A stretch of DNA of 64,000 bases from Oscillospiraceae bacterium (GCA_022787085.1 JALFVE010000001.1:1-64000); one strand, 5' to 3'. Shown: positions 26,712 through 37,030, numbered from the stretch's first letter. Program-made: numbers and translations. The notes: a model not told the origin generated them from the letters alone.

Positions 26712-28363
26712 TGTTCTTCTCCTTTTTCTTCCTTTGGAACGGGTATTTTTATCACCACCGAGAAGCCTATTCCCTCGCCCGATTTGAAAACGACTGTTCC
26801 TCCAAGCTCCTCTGTTCTTTCCTTAATCCCTCTGAGTCCGTTATGGGCGTTTATCCCGGCACAGCCTTTGCCGTTGTCAAATACATACAGCTCTATGGAC
26901 GTATCAAGAAATTTTATTATCACGTCTATCCTGTCTGCACCCGAGTATCTGACGCTGTTGGTGATCATTTCACGAAAGCTGCTGTAGATATTCTGCACGC
27001 AGAAGGCATATCTGCCGTCCTCAGTGCCCTGTATGCAAAGCTCCGTTTTTATATCCCTTACAGCGTCTGTTACTGTTCTTACTGCGGCTGTTACGGTGGT
27101 CATGAAGCTGTCCTCACGGAGATTGTTTATGGAGCAGCGAAGCTGTGTGAGTCCGCCCCTTGCAAGTGATTCCGTTTCGTCCATAAATCCGCTCAGCTCC
27201 CTTTGCTGCGGCGAATCGGGCATTTCAGACAATCTGACTTTTGACAGCTTTGCAAGTGAGCTTATCATTGTGAAGGTATGTCCTGCGGTGTCGTGGACCT
27301 CCTGTGCGATACGGTTTCGCTCACGCTCAATTGCAAGGCGCTGTCTTGCTCCCGCAAGCTCATCTGTTTTCTCGATCAGCTGGTAATATCTGGTTATATC
27401 CGAGACTATCACCAGACGGGCTACGGCTATTCCCTTGTCGTCACGGCAATGATAATGCTTTATCCCCAGATGAAGCCCGTCCTTTTCTATTTCCGCATAG
27501 TCGAAATCCTCGGTGAGAGGCTTTTCCGAAAGCTCCGATATATAGGCTATAAATTCGTCAAGGCTTGTTTTTTCGGATATTCCCAGCATCCGCACTGCAC
27601 CGCTGCTGAGATAGGTTATCCTGCCTCGGCGGCTGAATACTATGACCCCCTCCTCAATGATATTGAATGCGTCCTCGAAGGCAACGTCATTTACATTCAG
27701 AAAGCCATAGCGATAGGTTGCAAGCAGGACAAGAAGCCCCGATATGGCAAGAGACAGCGGGGTAAGCGCAAAATCAAGAGTTATCACATTTGCAAGAGTC
27801 AGAAGATTTATTGACAGCGGTATTCCTGTGGCAAGGGTCAGAAGCACTGCCTGCCCCCTTGAACGCTGCTTGTTCTCGAAGCACTGCCTGCATATCAGCC
27901 CGATGCCTCCAAGCATTGCAAGATATATGTATATCTGGCTGATAAAGAAAAGCGGTCCGTGAGCTATGCCATTCATTGAAAGCTCCGTATAATAAAGCCT
28001 GTGAAGCGGATTTGTGACCGCTCCGAGAAATATCAGCGCCGAAAAGCCCAGTGTGCCTGTCAGAAGCGGCTTTGAAAGCTCCCTGTCCATATAGCTCACC
28101 GCAAACAAAAGCCAGCAGCTGCCGATGAAGCTTATTCCCAGATTGCCGATGTCATAGCCTATGAGCAGCTGCCTTTCGCTTTCGGAAAAGATTATTATCA
28201 GCTGGGATATTATCCACAGCAGCAGGGAGCACTGGCAGCCCACAAAGCTGTATGTCACCCTGCTGCGGCTGCCCTTTATGAGCAGCCATACCATTGACGC
28301 ACATATCAGTGCCATTGCTGTCAGCAGCATGGCTGTGAGTATCCCGAGCATTCCCTCGCTCAT
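26708..28363 (-). CDS. Sensor histidine kinase with 7TM N-terminus
   Basis: A 551-residue membrane kinase. Residues 1-220 hold seven TM helices of the 7TM kinase input type. A PAS-like region follows (225-330, with GVIVFSRRGRITYLSSGA). The dimerisation domain is of the HisKA_3 type with the phospho-acceptor His in RIAQEVHDTAGH, near residue 355. The HATPase domain ends the protein, with DNGKGC and NGLRGIKERTEELGG. It pairs with the overlapping NarL-type regulator. The ligand cannot be told from sequence. Confidence 0.92.
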   Translation of the reverse strand: MSEGMLGILTAMLLTAMALICASMVWLLIKGSRSRVTYSFVGCQCSLLLWIISQLIIIFSESERQLLIGYDIGNLGISFIGSCWLLFAVSYMDRELSKPLLTGTLGFSALIFLGAVTNPLHRLYYTELSMNGIAHGPLFFISQIYIYLAMLGGIGLICRQCFENKQRSRGQAVLLTLATGIPLSINLLTLANVITLDFALTPLSLAISGLLVLLATYRYGFLNVNDVAFEDAFNIIEEGVIVFSRRGRITYLSSGAVRMLGISEKTSLDEFIAYISELSEKPLTEDFDYAEIEKDGLHLGIKHYHCRDDKGIAVARLVIVSDITRYYQLIEKTDELAGARQRLAIERERNRIAQEVHDTAGHTFTMISSLAKLSKVRLSEMPDSPQQRELSGFMDETESLARGGLTQLRCSINNLREDSFMTTVTAAVRTVTDAVRDIKTELCIQGTEDGRYAFCVQNIYSSFREMITNSVRYSGADRIDVIIKFLDTSIELYVFDNGKGCAGINAHNGLRGIKERTEELGGTVVFKSGEGIGFSVVIKIPVPKEEKGEEQ

Positions 28364-28388
28364 TTTTTTGCCCCTTTCATGTATTTGT

Positions 28389-28422
28389 GTGCTTCACCCT
28401 GCCTGCGGCGGGGGTGAAGCAC
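28389..28422 (-). promoter_or_regulatory. Hairpin in the leader of the two-component operon
   Basis: GTGCTTCACCC and GGGTGAAGCAC pair perfectly over 11 bp. It begins about 9 bases after the predicted transcript start and lacks a U-tract, so a 5' stabilising stem or a regulatory hairpin is more likely than a terminator. Confidence 0.5.
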
Positions 28423-28437
28423 GTTAATATAATACTA

Positions 28438-28466
28438 ATTATATATCATATCCACCTAAAAATCAA
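28438..28466 (-). promoter_or_regulatory. Promoter of the two-component operon
   Basis: Minus-strand TTGATT and TATAAT, 17-base spacer, directly next to the stop codon of the upstream membrane-protein gene. Confidence 0.7.
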
Positions 28467-28468
28467 GC

Positions 28469-31400
28469 TTACCATGTCCAGTCCTCGAAGAATCTGCCTG
28501 CCTTTTCTTTAAGCTCCCTGCCCTTTTTTATGAAATATTCATTGGCGGAGGAAACGGCGATAAGGATAAGTCCCACTGCCAGCAGATATATCCACCAGTC
28601 TATCATCAGGAAGAAATCTCTGAATATATAGAGGGTAAGTCCTGTGAGCGCTATGGAGGACACTGCAAACCAGCGCTTTTTCTTTCTCACAAAGGAGTAA
28701 AGAAGTATTGTCAGGGATACTCCCAAAACGATAAGAGTATTAAACAGGCTTTCGTATAAAAGCGCCTCTATTATAAGGCAGACAAAGGATATGCTGTATA
28801 TTGCGGAAGGGAAATTTTCCGAGAGCTTTGGATATTTTTTCCAGATTTTTGAGAAAGCATAGCCGAATATGCAGATAAGCCCAAGGGTTAGCTTGCTCGA
28901 AATAAGAGTATCGGTCACAACAAGGAACGGTCTGTTTATAAGCGCAAGGGTAAAAAGTCCGCAGGCTGCTGTTATGGCTGCTCTGTTGAAATCATCATGC
29001 TGCTCTTTTCTTGCAAGATTTGCGGCAAACAGGGCAAGAAGTGTGAGGGCTGCGAACAGCGCTGCTTTTCCGCTGAGATATGAAAGAATTGGTATGCAGA
29101 AGAGTATTCCCGTGCAGCAGGTGTCAAGTCTGAAGCTTTCGTCCTTCCTTTCAAGGAGCTTTTTGGGGAAGAATATTCTTGAAGCCGTCAGGCAGGCTGC
29201 TGCGGTCATTACTGCCGCAAGGATATGCACATAATTGCTGCCGTTCGGCTCTGCTATTTCGGCAAGGCCATTCACTGCCTGCACCGAAACAAACATTGTG
29301 ATAAGCGAGAGGAGGTTATTTGCAGAGCTGCCGAACAGAACCGTCAGCATAACGCTCACAGCAAGGAGAAGAAGCTGTATTCCTGTATTGCCGTATTCCA
29401 TTCCGGGCAGCGTCATTACTGCTGCTGATATTGCAAAGGTATAAAAGACTGTGCCCGAGCGCTTTTTCCATATTATCATTACCGCTGCGGCAACAGACGC
29501 AAGCACAGCGGCACTGACTGCTGACTTATCCCCAAAGGAGAGGACATACTCGGGTGAAAGCATTTCCATTGCGGTAAATACCATTCCCGTTACGGGGAGA
29601 GGAAGCAATACTTTGAATATCCCTGCCATGGGTGCGTCCTTTTCGGCGGATTTTATCAGCAGGAGAATGCCCGTAAGCAGGAAGCTCATAAGCAGATAGA
29701 TATTCTCATCTCCCGAGGGGTACAGTGCGGATATTATTACGGCGGCGGTGATGGTAATATCCGAAAAGGCTGTTCTGAGTGGCTTTGCATAATGATGTAT
29801 GAGTGCAAGTACAAGGAGCATTATGAAAAATATAAAGAAGGGTGCGTTTTCATATTTATCGCTGATAAGAGAGTAAACATTATACAGCGCAAAGCCACTT
29901 ATGATACATTCCGCTCCTTTAAGCAGGCTGCTTTGACGGCGTATTCCAAGAAATGCTGTGTAGAGGATATACATCCCTGCTGTAATAAAGCAGCAGTAAT
30001 TCCAGTCGGAGCTGTTTATTATGAGCATACCCGCAGAAGCAAGGGCTGCGGCGATATTCAGAAGCATTTCCGAAACCTTTGCTGTGCTGAGCCATTTTTC
30101 GGGAGCCCTGAGAAAGGTGATATCCGAAACGGAGGTGAACAATACTGCAAAAACTGCAAGGAAAAGGATAAAATATTCACTACTTGGTGCAAGCTCGGAA
30201 AGGAGGAGCACTGTGAAGAAAAGCCCTGTAATATGGGAGAAAACTGCCCAGCAGGTTCTTGAATACACATTATGTCCCTTAAATGCCATTACGGCGATGG
30301 CGAGACTCTGGAGGATATAAAGTGCGGCAATGACATAGCAGGCGGCGTCCCGGTCTCCGAAATTATCACAAAGCACAAATACAGAGAAGATAGTGCCGAT
30401 AAGTCCCAGAATTACGGCGGTGGTATCCACAGCCGCTTTCCAGCCCTCGGGCAGTCTCGGAGAGACGGAATAGAACGTATTTATAAACGCAAGGAAAAGC
30501 GCTGTAAGGATAACTGCGGAGACGGCTTCCGTTTTTGAAAGCTCGGCTATTAGCATGAGCGAGAATGTCATTCCCGTAAACAGGGAGGCAAAGGCGGAGG
30601 GGGCGTTTTCATACGATCTATGTCCCCTTGCTGCCATTATTCCAACTGCGAAGGAATGGACTATATACACGCCCGCAACCGCAAAGCACACACCGTTCCA
30701 TTCGGTGAAGCTGTTTCCCAGAGCGGCAAGTGAGAAGATCAGTCCCGACGCACAGAGCAGAATTGCGGAAAGCTTTACGGGACCGTTCCATTCATTGGGG
30801 ATATTTACGTTGAATGTATAGAATCCGCTGATGAAGAGAAGCGAAAAGATAGCAAGGGCAAGAGCGAATATCTCAAGGGCTGCGGACAGCTTCCACATTA
30901 TCGCTGCTGTGAAGAATATTCCCGAAAGAAGGGATATCGCTCCCGAAAGGCGCTTATTATATATGCTGTGTCCCTTAATGCCCATAACAGCCACGGCTGC
31001 CGAACGTATCACATATATGCCTGCGCAGATATATGCCGCTGCACTGCTGCATGATAATGCTGCTATACCGCAAAGCACGGCTGCTGCGTAAAGGGCTGCG
31101 GCCGCTGTTTTTACAGGCTTTTCCCATTTTTCGGAGATATTTGCTTCAAGGGTAAAGACTGCCGTATTCACCGCAAGGGTGAGAAGGGACATGAGAATTG
31201 CGAAAATTCCCCATTCATCGGTAAGCTGAATGAGCATGAGCACTGCGGACATTGCTCCGCCGAAAACGGATATATATGCTGCGGCAGCCTTACCGTAAAT
31301 GCTGTATCCCTTTGCGGACAGGAAGCTGATAATAAGTGCGGCTGCTGCGAAAAGTATGCAGCTTCCTCCGCCGCCGATCGAAAGATAGCTTCCAAGCAGT

Positions 31401-32053
31401 CCGAAAAAGCCTGCGGTTATCAGTGTGATCGCTGAAAAGAAGGTGCCGAGAGTATAAAATGCAAAGGCGGTGCTTTCAAGCTTCAGCTTGCTTTTTACAA
31501 ATGCGCTGATGCCGAAAAACAGGGCGGATACCGCTCCGATGGCGCAGGTCCTGCCGAAATTGCCCATGCTTACCCACACCGCTGTGGAGAAAACCAGTCC
31601 TGCAAGTATTACAAAAATTATGCCTATGGTCATAAGTACGGACATTGCCCCTGCACGCTTTTCATGGGAAACCGATTTGACGGGAGCAGGCTGTCTGACG
31701 GTATTTACATTTTCCTCATCCCTGAAAACAGGGTTGGAAGGCTGCTTTTCGGGCGGCTTTACAGTCTCCCGAGGGGGCGTTTCCGTATATTGCTCTTTTT
31801 GGCAGACAGGCACCACGGGAGAAATATTTCGGTCAATGCTGTCCGAAAATACGGGGGCTTCGGCAGCATTTGGAGAATCATTCTCCTCTTTTTTTGCCTT
31901 CAGCCCGGAATATTCCATGCTGCTTATCCTGCCCGCTTTGAAAAGCTCCGATACAAACCCTTCAAGCTTTGCATTTCTGCTGCACATCGCTATTGACAGC
32001 GGAATAAGCACTAATGGCGACAATACCCACGCTATTATAAGCAGATATACCAT
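28469..32053 (-). CDS. Large polytopic membrane protein with tandem membrane repeats
   Basis: A 1194-residue protein of unknown function. It opens with a TM helix, then a short SHOCT-like helical segment (LEGFVSELFKAGRISSMEY) and a charged linker to residue 130. The rest is membrane-embedded with more than 25 predicted helices. Between about residues 240 and 740 a unit of 112-116 residues repeats four to five times, marked by KGHSIYNK, RGHRSYEN, KGHNVYSR and the more distant KGYSIYGK, each preceded by a YI..S.AV..M helix. Such a repeat points to internal duplication of a four-helix module. It has its own promoter and precedes the two-component genes. Confidence 0.7.
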   Translation of the reverse strand: MVYLLIIAWVLSPLVLIPLSIAMCSRNAKLEGFVSELFKAGRISSMEYSGLKAKKEENDSPNAAEAPVFSDSIDRNISPVVPVCQKEQYTETPPRETVKPPEKQPSNPVFRDEENVNTVRQPAPVKSVSHEKRAGAMSVLMTIGIIFVILAGLVFSTAVWVSMGNFGRTCAIGAVSALFFGISAFVKSKLKLESTAFAFYTLGTFFSAITLITAGFFGLLGSYLSIGGGGSCILFAAAALIISFLSAKGYSIYGKAAAAYISVFGGAMSAVLMLIQLTDEWGIFAILMSLLTLAVNTAVFTLEANISEKWEKPVKTAAAALYAAAVLCGIAALSCSSAAAYICAGIYVIRSAAVAVMGIKGHSIYNKRLSGAISLLSGIFFTAAIMWKLSAALEIFALALAIFSLLFISGFYTFNVNIPNEWNGPVKLSAILLCASGLIFSLAALGNSFTEWNGVCFAVAGVYIVHSFAVGIMAARGHRSYENAPSAFASLFTGMTFSLMLIAELSKTEAVSAVILTALFLAFINTFYSVSPRLPEGWKAAVDTTAVILGLIGTIFSVFVLCDNFGDRDAACYVIAALYILQSLAIAVMAFKGHNVYSRTCWAVFSHITGLFFTVLLLSELAPSSEYFILFLAVFAVLFTSVSDITFLRAPEKWLSTAKVSEMLLNIAAALASAGMLIINSSDWNYCCFITAGMYILYTAFLGIRRQSSLLKGAECIISGFALYNVYSLISDKYENAPFFIFFIMLLVLALIHHYAKPLRTAFSDITITAAVIISALYPSGDENIYLLMSFLLTGILLLIKSAEKDAPMAGIFKVLLPLPVTGMVFTAMEMLSPEYVLSFGDKSAVSAAVLASVAAAVMIIWKKRSGTVFYTFAISAAVMTLPGMEYGNTGIQLLLLAVSVMLTVLFGSSANNLLSLITMFVSVQAVNGLAEIAEPNGSNYVHILAAVMTAAACLTASRIFFPKKLLERKDESFRLDTCCTGILFCIPILSYLSGKAALFAALTLLALFAANLARKEQHDDFNRAAITAACGLFTLALINRPFLVVTDTLISSKLTLGLICIFGYAFSKIWKKYPKLSENFPSAIYSISFVCLIIEALLYESLFNTLIVLGVSLTILLYSFVRKKKRWFAVSSIALTGLTLYIFRDFFLMIDWWIYLLAVGLILIAVSSANEYFIKKGRELKEKAGRFFEDWTW

Positions 32054-32083
32054 AAAACCGCCTCCTGTATGATCTTTATTCCG

Positions 32084-32112
32084 ATTATACCATTATGAAG
32101 GCGGCGGGACAA
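32084..32112 (-). promoter_or_regulatory. Promoter of the large membrane protein gene
   Basis: Minus-strand TTGTCC and TATAAT with a 17-base spacer, about 30 bases before the ATG, which is preceded by AGGAGG. Confidence 0.7.
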
Positions 32113-32163
32113 TATGCCGTTTGTAATTATCGGAGTGACATTTGTCACTACTGTGGGTTAATA

Positions 32164-32521
32164 TCAGATAAGCTTCATCTCTCTTGCCATCATTACTGCT
32201 TCGGTCTTGTTTTTGGCGCCAAGCTTTCTGTATATATCCTGTCTTGCCGAAGCCTGTCGCTCCGAATATATATACATCCTGCTTCAGAAGCTTCGCCGCA
32301 TCCAGCTTTTTAACCGCTGCGGCATAGTAAAGCGGTACTATGGCATCACCCTGCTGAAGCTCGTATATATTCCTTGACGCCATGCCGTTTTCATCAATGC
32401 CGTCCCATACTCCGTCAATGGCCACTATGCCGTTTACATAATCGTGAGTTATCCTGAGATTGGTCTCTTCACCGTTTACCATTATTTGCACTTGATTATT
32501 CCTATATAAAATCTCTCCCAA
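32164..32521 (-). pseudogene. Composite relic containing both ends of a LuxR-type ATPase regulator
   Basis: Three pieces are joined. The first 65 or so residues (ending LQQGDAIVPLYYA) may be the end of a secreted protein such as a clostripain-like peptidase; this is uncertain. Then LLKQDVYIFGATGFGKTG is the opening and Walker A of a MalT-like LuxR regulator. At the shared sequence GGCAAGACAG the reading shifts by one base into RQDIYRKLGAKNKTEA and AREMKLI-stop, the usual end of a LuxR helix-turn-helix. About 800 residues are therefore missing between the two LuxR ends. No good start codon or ribosome site is present. Confidence 0.7.
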
Positions 32522-32840
32522 AACAAAATATAATGCATTTTTCCTTTTGCTGCATTATCCTTATTTTATCACAGAAAAACCGCTTTTTCAATTCGTTTGT
32601 TCCATAAATATTAAGGACAAATTCCCCCCCGATTTTATTATGCTTTACGAATTTTTTCCATCCCCCCGTTTCACCCAAAAGGGTGATGATAAATCTACAG
32701 TCATCTGCTATAATGTTGTGCTTATTCGTGACTATGCCCTGTAAATGCATTGCTTTCAATGATAATTTGTATTTTTGGCATCTCTGCAAATTCATATTTT
32801 GTTTAAATGCACAAAATATCAATTATCTCTATAATTTTTA

Positions 32841-32869
32841 TTGTAATTTTGAAATTTTTATGATATAAT
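32841..32869 (+). promoter_or_regulatory. Promoter of the hybrid kinase gene
   Basis: TTGTAA and TATAAT with a 17-base spacer and an extended -10 (TGATATAAT). The rest of 32522-32840 is AT-rich and shows nothing else that I can support. Confidence 0.65.
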
Positions 32870-32918
32870 TACTTTGGATATATTTTATTCATATCATTAA
32901 AAGGGGGGGGCTTCTCCG

Positions 32919-35900
32919 TTGGACAATGCTTCAGCTGACATGAAAAAAACCAAGGGGCTTCAATTTCACCTGATCTTCAGCGTATGCGCTGTTCTCATTC
33001 TGTTTTTTGTTCTTGTTGCCAAATTTTCTTCCGATATTGCCGCAAGCCATATTCAGAACGAGCCTCTTGCCCATTACCGTCTCCTTGCGGACAAAACCAC
33101 TCAGGAGATCACTACCTGGTTTTCAAATGAGGCTCAGATAGTTGCAAATCAGAAGGCTGCCATTGAGATATCAGGCGATTTTTCATGGGATAGCCTTACA
33201 AATTATCTGACCTCCATTGTGGAGGATTATAATGACGAGGGCTATATCTATGACCTGTATTTCGTCAGCACCGATAATGTCATGTCCTCGGGCTGCGGAT
33301 ATATTCCCGATCCCTCCATTGATTTCACAGCCCGTCCATGGTACGCTGAAGCTGTTAAAAAAGACGGGCTCTATTACTCCGCACCATATAAGGATACCAA
33401 TCTGAATAAATATGTTGTTACCATTTCCTCTATTGTCACAGACAGCAGCGGCGAGCTTATGGGCGTGCTGGCTCTGGATATTTTCGTGGACACCCTTTTT
33501 GAAATTGCCGAAAATGCCGAGGTCCCCGAAAACAGCTATATTTTCCTCATTGACGCAAATATGGGCGCCGCTACTCATCCCTGCAGGGATTTCGGCTACA
33601 TAAACGACGAGCCTGTACGGCTTTCCGAGCTTCCCTTCAGCCCATACAGCGAGCTGGAGAATATGATAATCAACGGCAGCAGGGACGTTCTCAGAATAAC
33701 CGATTATGACGGCGTTAAGCGGGAGCTGTTTGTCAGCAGAGTTGACTGCTGCGGTTGGTATACTGTGGCGGCGATACCCGAAAGCGTTGTGAATTCCTCT
33801 TCTAAATCCCTGCTTTTAAGCATTTCGGTGGCGCTGTTTATCTGCCTTATTATCGGCATTTTCTGCACCCTCTTTGCTGCAAGAGGGATAATGCGTCAGC
33901 TGAGCGACGCCATTATCGCAGCTAATGCCGCAAACGAGACTAAAGGCTCCTTCCTTGCAAATATGTCCCACGAGATCCGCACCCCCATAAACGCCGTTAT
34001 CGGAATGAACGAGATGATACTGCGGGAAAACTCCGACCCGAATATCACAGGCTACGCTCTCGATATTTCTGCCGCAAGCCGCAGCCTTATTTCCATTATT
34101 AACGATATTCTGGATTTTTCAAAGATAGAATCGGGTAAGATCGAGATCGCCGAAAGCGAATTCAATATCGCCTCCATTATCAATGACGTTGTTAATATGT
34201 CCATTGCAAGACTCGGCGAAAAGGAGCTGGAGCTTCTTGTCAGCGCCGATCCCGATATCCCTGTGGGAATTATCGGCGATGAAATGCGTATTCAGCAGAT
34301 CATCGTCAACCTTATGACCAACGGCATCAAATACACAAATCATGGCTTTGTTGCGCTGAAATTATCCTGCACAAAGCAGGACTACGGCATAAATCTCGAT
34401 ATCTCCGTCAGGGATTCGGGCATTGGCATTACGGAAGAAAATATGGAAAAGCTCTTTACCAGCTTCCAGCAGGTGGACACTAAGCGCAACCGCTCTGTTG
34501 AGGGCACGGGACTGGGTCTTGCCATCACAAAAAGGCTCATTACCATTATGGGCGGCTTTATAAACGTTTCCAGCGAATACGGCGCAGGAACGGAATTCAG
34601 AGTTTCGATCCCGCTGAAGGTCTCTGATGACAGCCCCTTTATTTCCCTGCGCTCCCCCAAAAATCTTCACGCCGCCTGCCTTTTCTCGACTGACGGCATG
34701 GATCTGAAAACCGCAAAAGAGCATAGAAAGATCACCGAGGAAATGACAGAGCAGCTTGATATTGATATGCGCACCTTTGATTCGGCAGATGAGGTCAAGA
34801 CGCTGATAGCCGAGGGAAGGCTGAATACCGTTTTCACCGACCGCACCTTCTATCTCAGGGACAAGGATTACTGGAACGGCATTTCACGGAATATTACCCT
34901 GACTGTTGTGCAGAGCAGGATCAATGCCGTTAAGCTGCCCGATACCATCAGATGCATTTACAAGCCCTTTTATACAATGTCGGCGGCGGCGGTGCTCAAT
35001 AATGACAGCTCTGCAGCGTTTCTCAGCGAACGAAGAAATTCCTCTGTCAGATTCACCGCTCCCGACGCAAAAATTCTCATTGTTGATGATAACGCTGTAA
35101 ATCTCAAGGTCGCTGCGGGTCTTATGAAGCCCTATCAGATGCAGGTGTTTACTGCGGACAGCGGCAGCAAGGCTATTGCCATGCTGGAGGAGAGCCGTGA
35201 TTTTGACATTGTATTTATGGATCACATGATGCCTGTGATGGACGGCGTTGAGGCTGTGGGTATCATCAGGAAAAAAAGCGACGAATATTTCAAAAAAGTG
35301 CCCATCGTTGCCCTCACCGCAAACACCGTCAATGATTCTAAAAATATGTTCCTTAGCTCAGGCTTCAACGATTTTCTTGCAAAGCCCATCGAGGTGAGCC
35401 TCCTTGAAAGGATACTGAAAAAGCATCTGCCAAAGGCTCTCAGAAAGCACATTAATAATATGCCTGCACCCTCCGAATACAAGGGTCCCGAGCGCCGCAG
35501 CCAGAATAAGGCTCCCGAAATTGACAGCAGCGTCATGTTCAGTCCTCAGAAGGGACTTTCATATGTGGCAGGGGACGAGGATGTTTATAACGAGATACTT
35601 GCGGTTTATGCCAAAAACGGAACCGAGCTGCTCCAAAGGATAAAAGCTCTCTTTGAAAACAAGGATATCAAGAATTATACCATCGAAGTCCATGCGCTGA
35701 AAAGCACCTCTCTGAGCATTGGCGCCGAGCCTTTGTCGCTGCTGGCAAAGGAGCTTGAAGCGGCGGGCAAGGCGGGCAATACAGATATCATTTCTGAGAA
35801 AAATGACAAGCTGCTTTCCATGTACAGTGAGGTCCTTGAAACAGTCCGCAGCTATCTTTCGGAAAAAGGTATCGGAAATAATTCCGAAACGGAGAGCGAA

Positions 35901-36149
35901 GCTGAGCAGAAGGAGCTTACGGAGATCGATGCCCAAAGGCTGAAGGAGCTTATTGAGCAGTTTTATTCCGCCTGCGGAAATTTCGACTGCGATGAGGCGA
36001 TAAAAATTGCCGATGAAGCTTCGGGATTCCGATTCGGCGAAAAGCCTTTGAAGGATTATTTCGGCAGCGCCTCCGCTCTTGCCGCTGATTTTGAATACGA
36101 GGCGGCGGAGGAAAAAATCAGAAAAGCAGAAGGTGAGCTTTTAGGGTGA
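32919..36149 (+). CDS. Hybrid sensor histidine kinase with dCache, receiver and HPt domains
   Basis: A 1076-residue membrane phosphorelay protein. TM1 (about 16-38), extracellular dCache sensor (40-290, with ARPWYAEAVKKDGLYYS and VVTISSIVTDSSGELMGVLA), TM2 (295-320). HisKA has the phospho-acceptor His351 in NMSHEIRTP. HATPase has GLGLAITKRL. The receiver has Asp768 in FMDHMMP. The HPt domain has His925 in EVHALKST. Start: TTG 32919 sits 8 bases after a GGGGGGGG run; ATG 32940 is an alternative. All relay sites are intact, so a separate response regulator should be the output. Confidence 0.92.
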   Translation: MDNASADMKKTKGLQFHLIFSVCAVLILFFVLVAKFSSDIAASHIQNEPLAHYRLLADKTTQEITTWFSNEAQIVANQKAAIEISGDFSWDSLTNYLTSIVEDYNDEGYIYDLYFVSTDNVMSSGCGYIPDPSIDFTARPWYAEAVKKDGLYYSAPYKDTNLNKYVVTISSIVTDSSGELMGVLALDIFVDTLFEIAENAEVPENSYIFLIDANMGAATHPCRDFGYINDEPVRLSELPFSPYSELENMIINGSRDVLRITDYDGVKRELFVSRVDCCGWYTVAAIPESVVNSSSKSLLLSISVALFICLIIGIFCTLFAARGIMRQLSDAIIAANAANETKGSFLANMSHEIRTPINAVIGMNEMILRENSDPNITGYALDISAASRSLISIINDILDFSKIESGKIEIAESEFNIASIINDVVNMSIARLGEKELELLVSADPDIPVGIIGDEMRIQQIIVNLMTNGIKYTNHGFVALKLSCTKQDYGINLDISVRDSGIGITEENMEKLFTSFQQVDTKRNRSVEGTGLGLAITKRLITIMGGFINVSSEYGAGTEFRVSIPLKVSDDSPFISLRSPKNLHAACLFSTDGMDLKTAKEHRKITEEMTEQLDIDMRTFDSADEVKTLIAEGRLNTVFTDRTFYLRDKDYWNGISRNITLTVVQSRINAVKLPDTIRCIYKPFYTMSAAAVLNNDSSAAFLSERRNSSVRFTAPDAKILIVDDNAVNLKVAAGLMKPYQMQVFTADSGSKAIAMLEESRDFDIVFMDHMMPVMDGVEAVGIIRKKSDEYFKKVPIVALTANTVNDSKNMFLSSGFNDFLAKPIEVSLLERILKKHLPKALRKHINNMPAPSEYKGPERRSQNKAPEIDSSVMFSPQKGLSYVAGDEDVYNEILAVYAKNGTELLQRIKALFENKDIKNYTIEVHALKSTSLSIGAEPLSLLAKELEAAGKAGNTDIISEKNDKLLSMYSEVLETVRSYLSEKGIGNNSETESEAEQKELTEIDAQRLKELIEQFYSACGNFDCDEAIKIADEASGFRFGEKPLKDYFGSASALAADFEYEAAEEKIRKAEGELLG

Positions 36150-36154
36150 TGAAA

Positions 36155-37021
36155 ATGGCTGATAAAAAAATAGGCATAACTACAGACTGCGGCTGCGATC
36201 TGCCCGATGAATATCTCAGCGCCAATGATATCGAGCTTGTTTATTTCTATATGCTCACCGACAGGGGACGTTTCAGAGACAGGGATGAAATGACCTCCGA
36301 AAATGTCATTGAATATTTTGAAAACGGCGGCAGCAGGATAATGACCGAGGCTCCTCCCATAAATGAATACAAGGATTTTTTCAGGCGGGGGCTTGAAAAG
36401 CATGATGAAATTATTCACATATCCATTAGCTCGGGGGTAAGCGAATCCTACAAAAATGCTCTTGCCGCCCGTGATATGCTTGAGGTCGGCGCCGATAGGA
36501 TACATATCGTTGATTCCCTGCATCTGTCAACGGGTCTGGGGCATATTGTAATAAAAGCCACTCAGATGAGAAACGACGGCTGCGGCGCAAATGAGATCAT
36601 CGACTGCATTACTGCCATGCGCAGATTTGTTTCCACCACCTTTATTTCCCGCAGCACCGATTATCTTTATCGCAACGGAAGGCTGGGAAAGCCTGTTCAT
36701 CAGCTGTGTCATCTTTTGAATATCCATCCCGTTCTGACGCTGCGGGATGGGAAGATCGTTCTGAAATCTGTTGAATTCGGCAGCATGGATTCAGCTGCAA
36801 AGCATTACATCAGAAAAGAACTGAGAAATATTTCCTCCATTGACAGGCACAGACTGTTTATCACTCATGCAGGCTGCCGTGTCAAAAGGATTTCGGCTGT
36901 GAAGGATGAGGCCGCAAGGATAGGCGGTTTTGACGAGGTGATCGTCACCAAAGCCTCCGCCACCATTTCAAGCAACTGCGGCGCTGATACCTTCGGTCTG
37001 CTGTTTGTTTACAAGCACTGA
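36155..37021 (+). CDS. DegV family fatty-acid-binding protein
   Basis: A 288-residue DegV/FakB-type protein, a family that binds fatty acids and can serve fatty acid kinase. It has KIGITTDCGCDLP near the start, HISISSGVSESYKNA near residue 90 and STTFISRSTDYLYRNGRLGKP-like segments typical of DegV. ATG 36155 is preferred because AGGG is 8 bases upstream; GTG 36146 and ATG 36149 are closer or overlap the stop of the kinase gene. It is probably co-transcribed with the kinase. Confidence 0.88.
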   Translation: MADKKIGITTDCGCDLPDEYLSANDIELVYFYMLTDRGRFRDRDEMTSENVIEYFENGGSRIMTEAPPINEYKDFFRRGLEKHDEIIHISISSGVSESYKNALAARDMLEVGADRIHIVDSLHLSTGLGHIVIKATQMRNDGCGANEIIDCITAMRRFVSTTFISRSTDYLYRNGRLGKPVHQLCHLLNIHPVLTLRDGKIVLKSVEFGSMDSAAKHYIRKELRNISSIDRHRLFITHAGCRVKRISAVKDEAARIGGFDEVIVTKASATISSNCGADTFGLLFVYKH

Positions 37022-37030
37022 TATCTGCAT

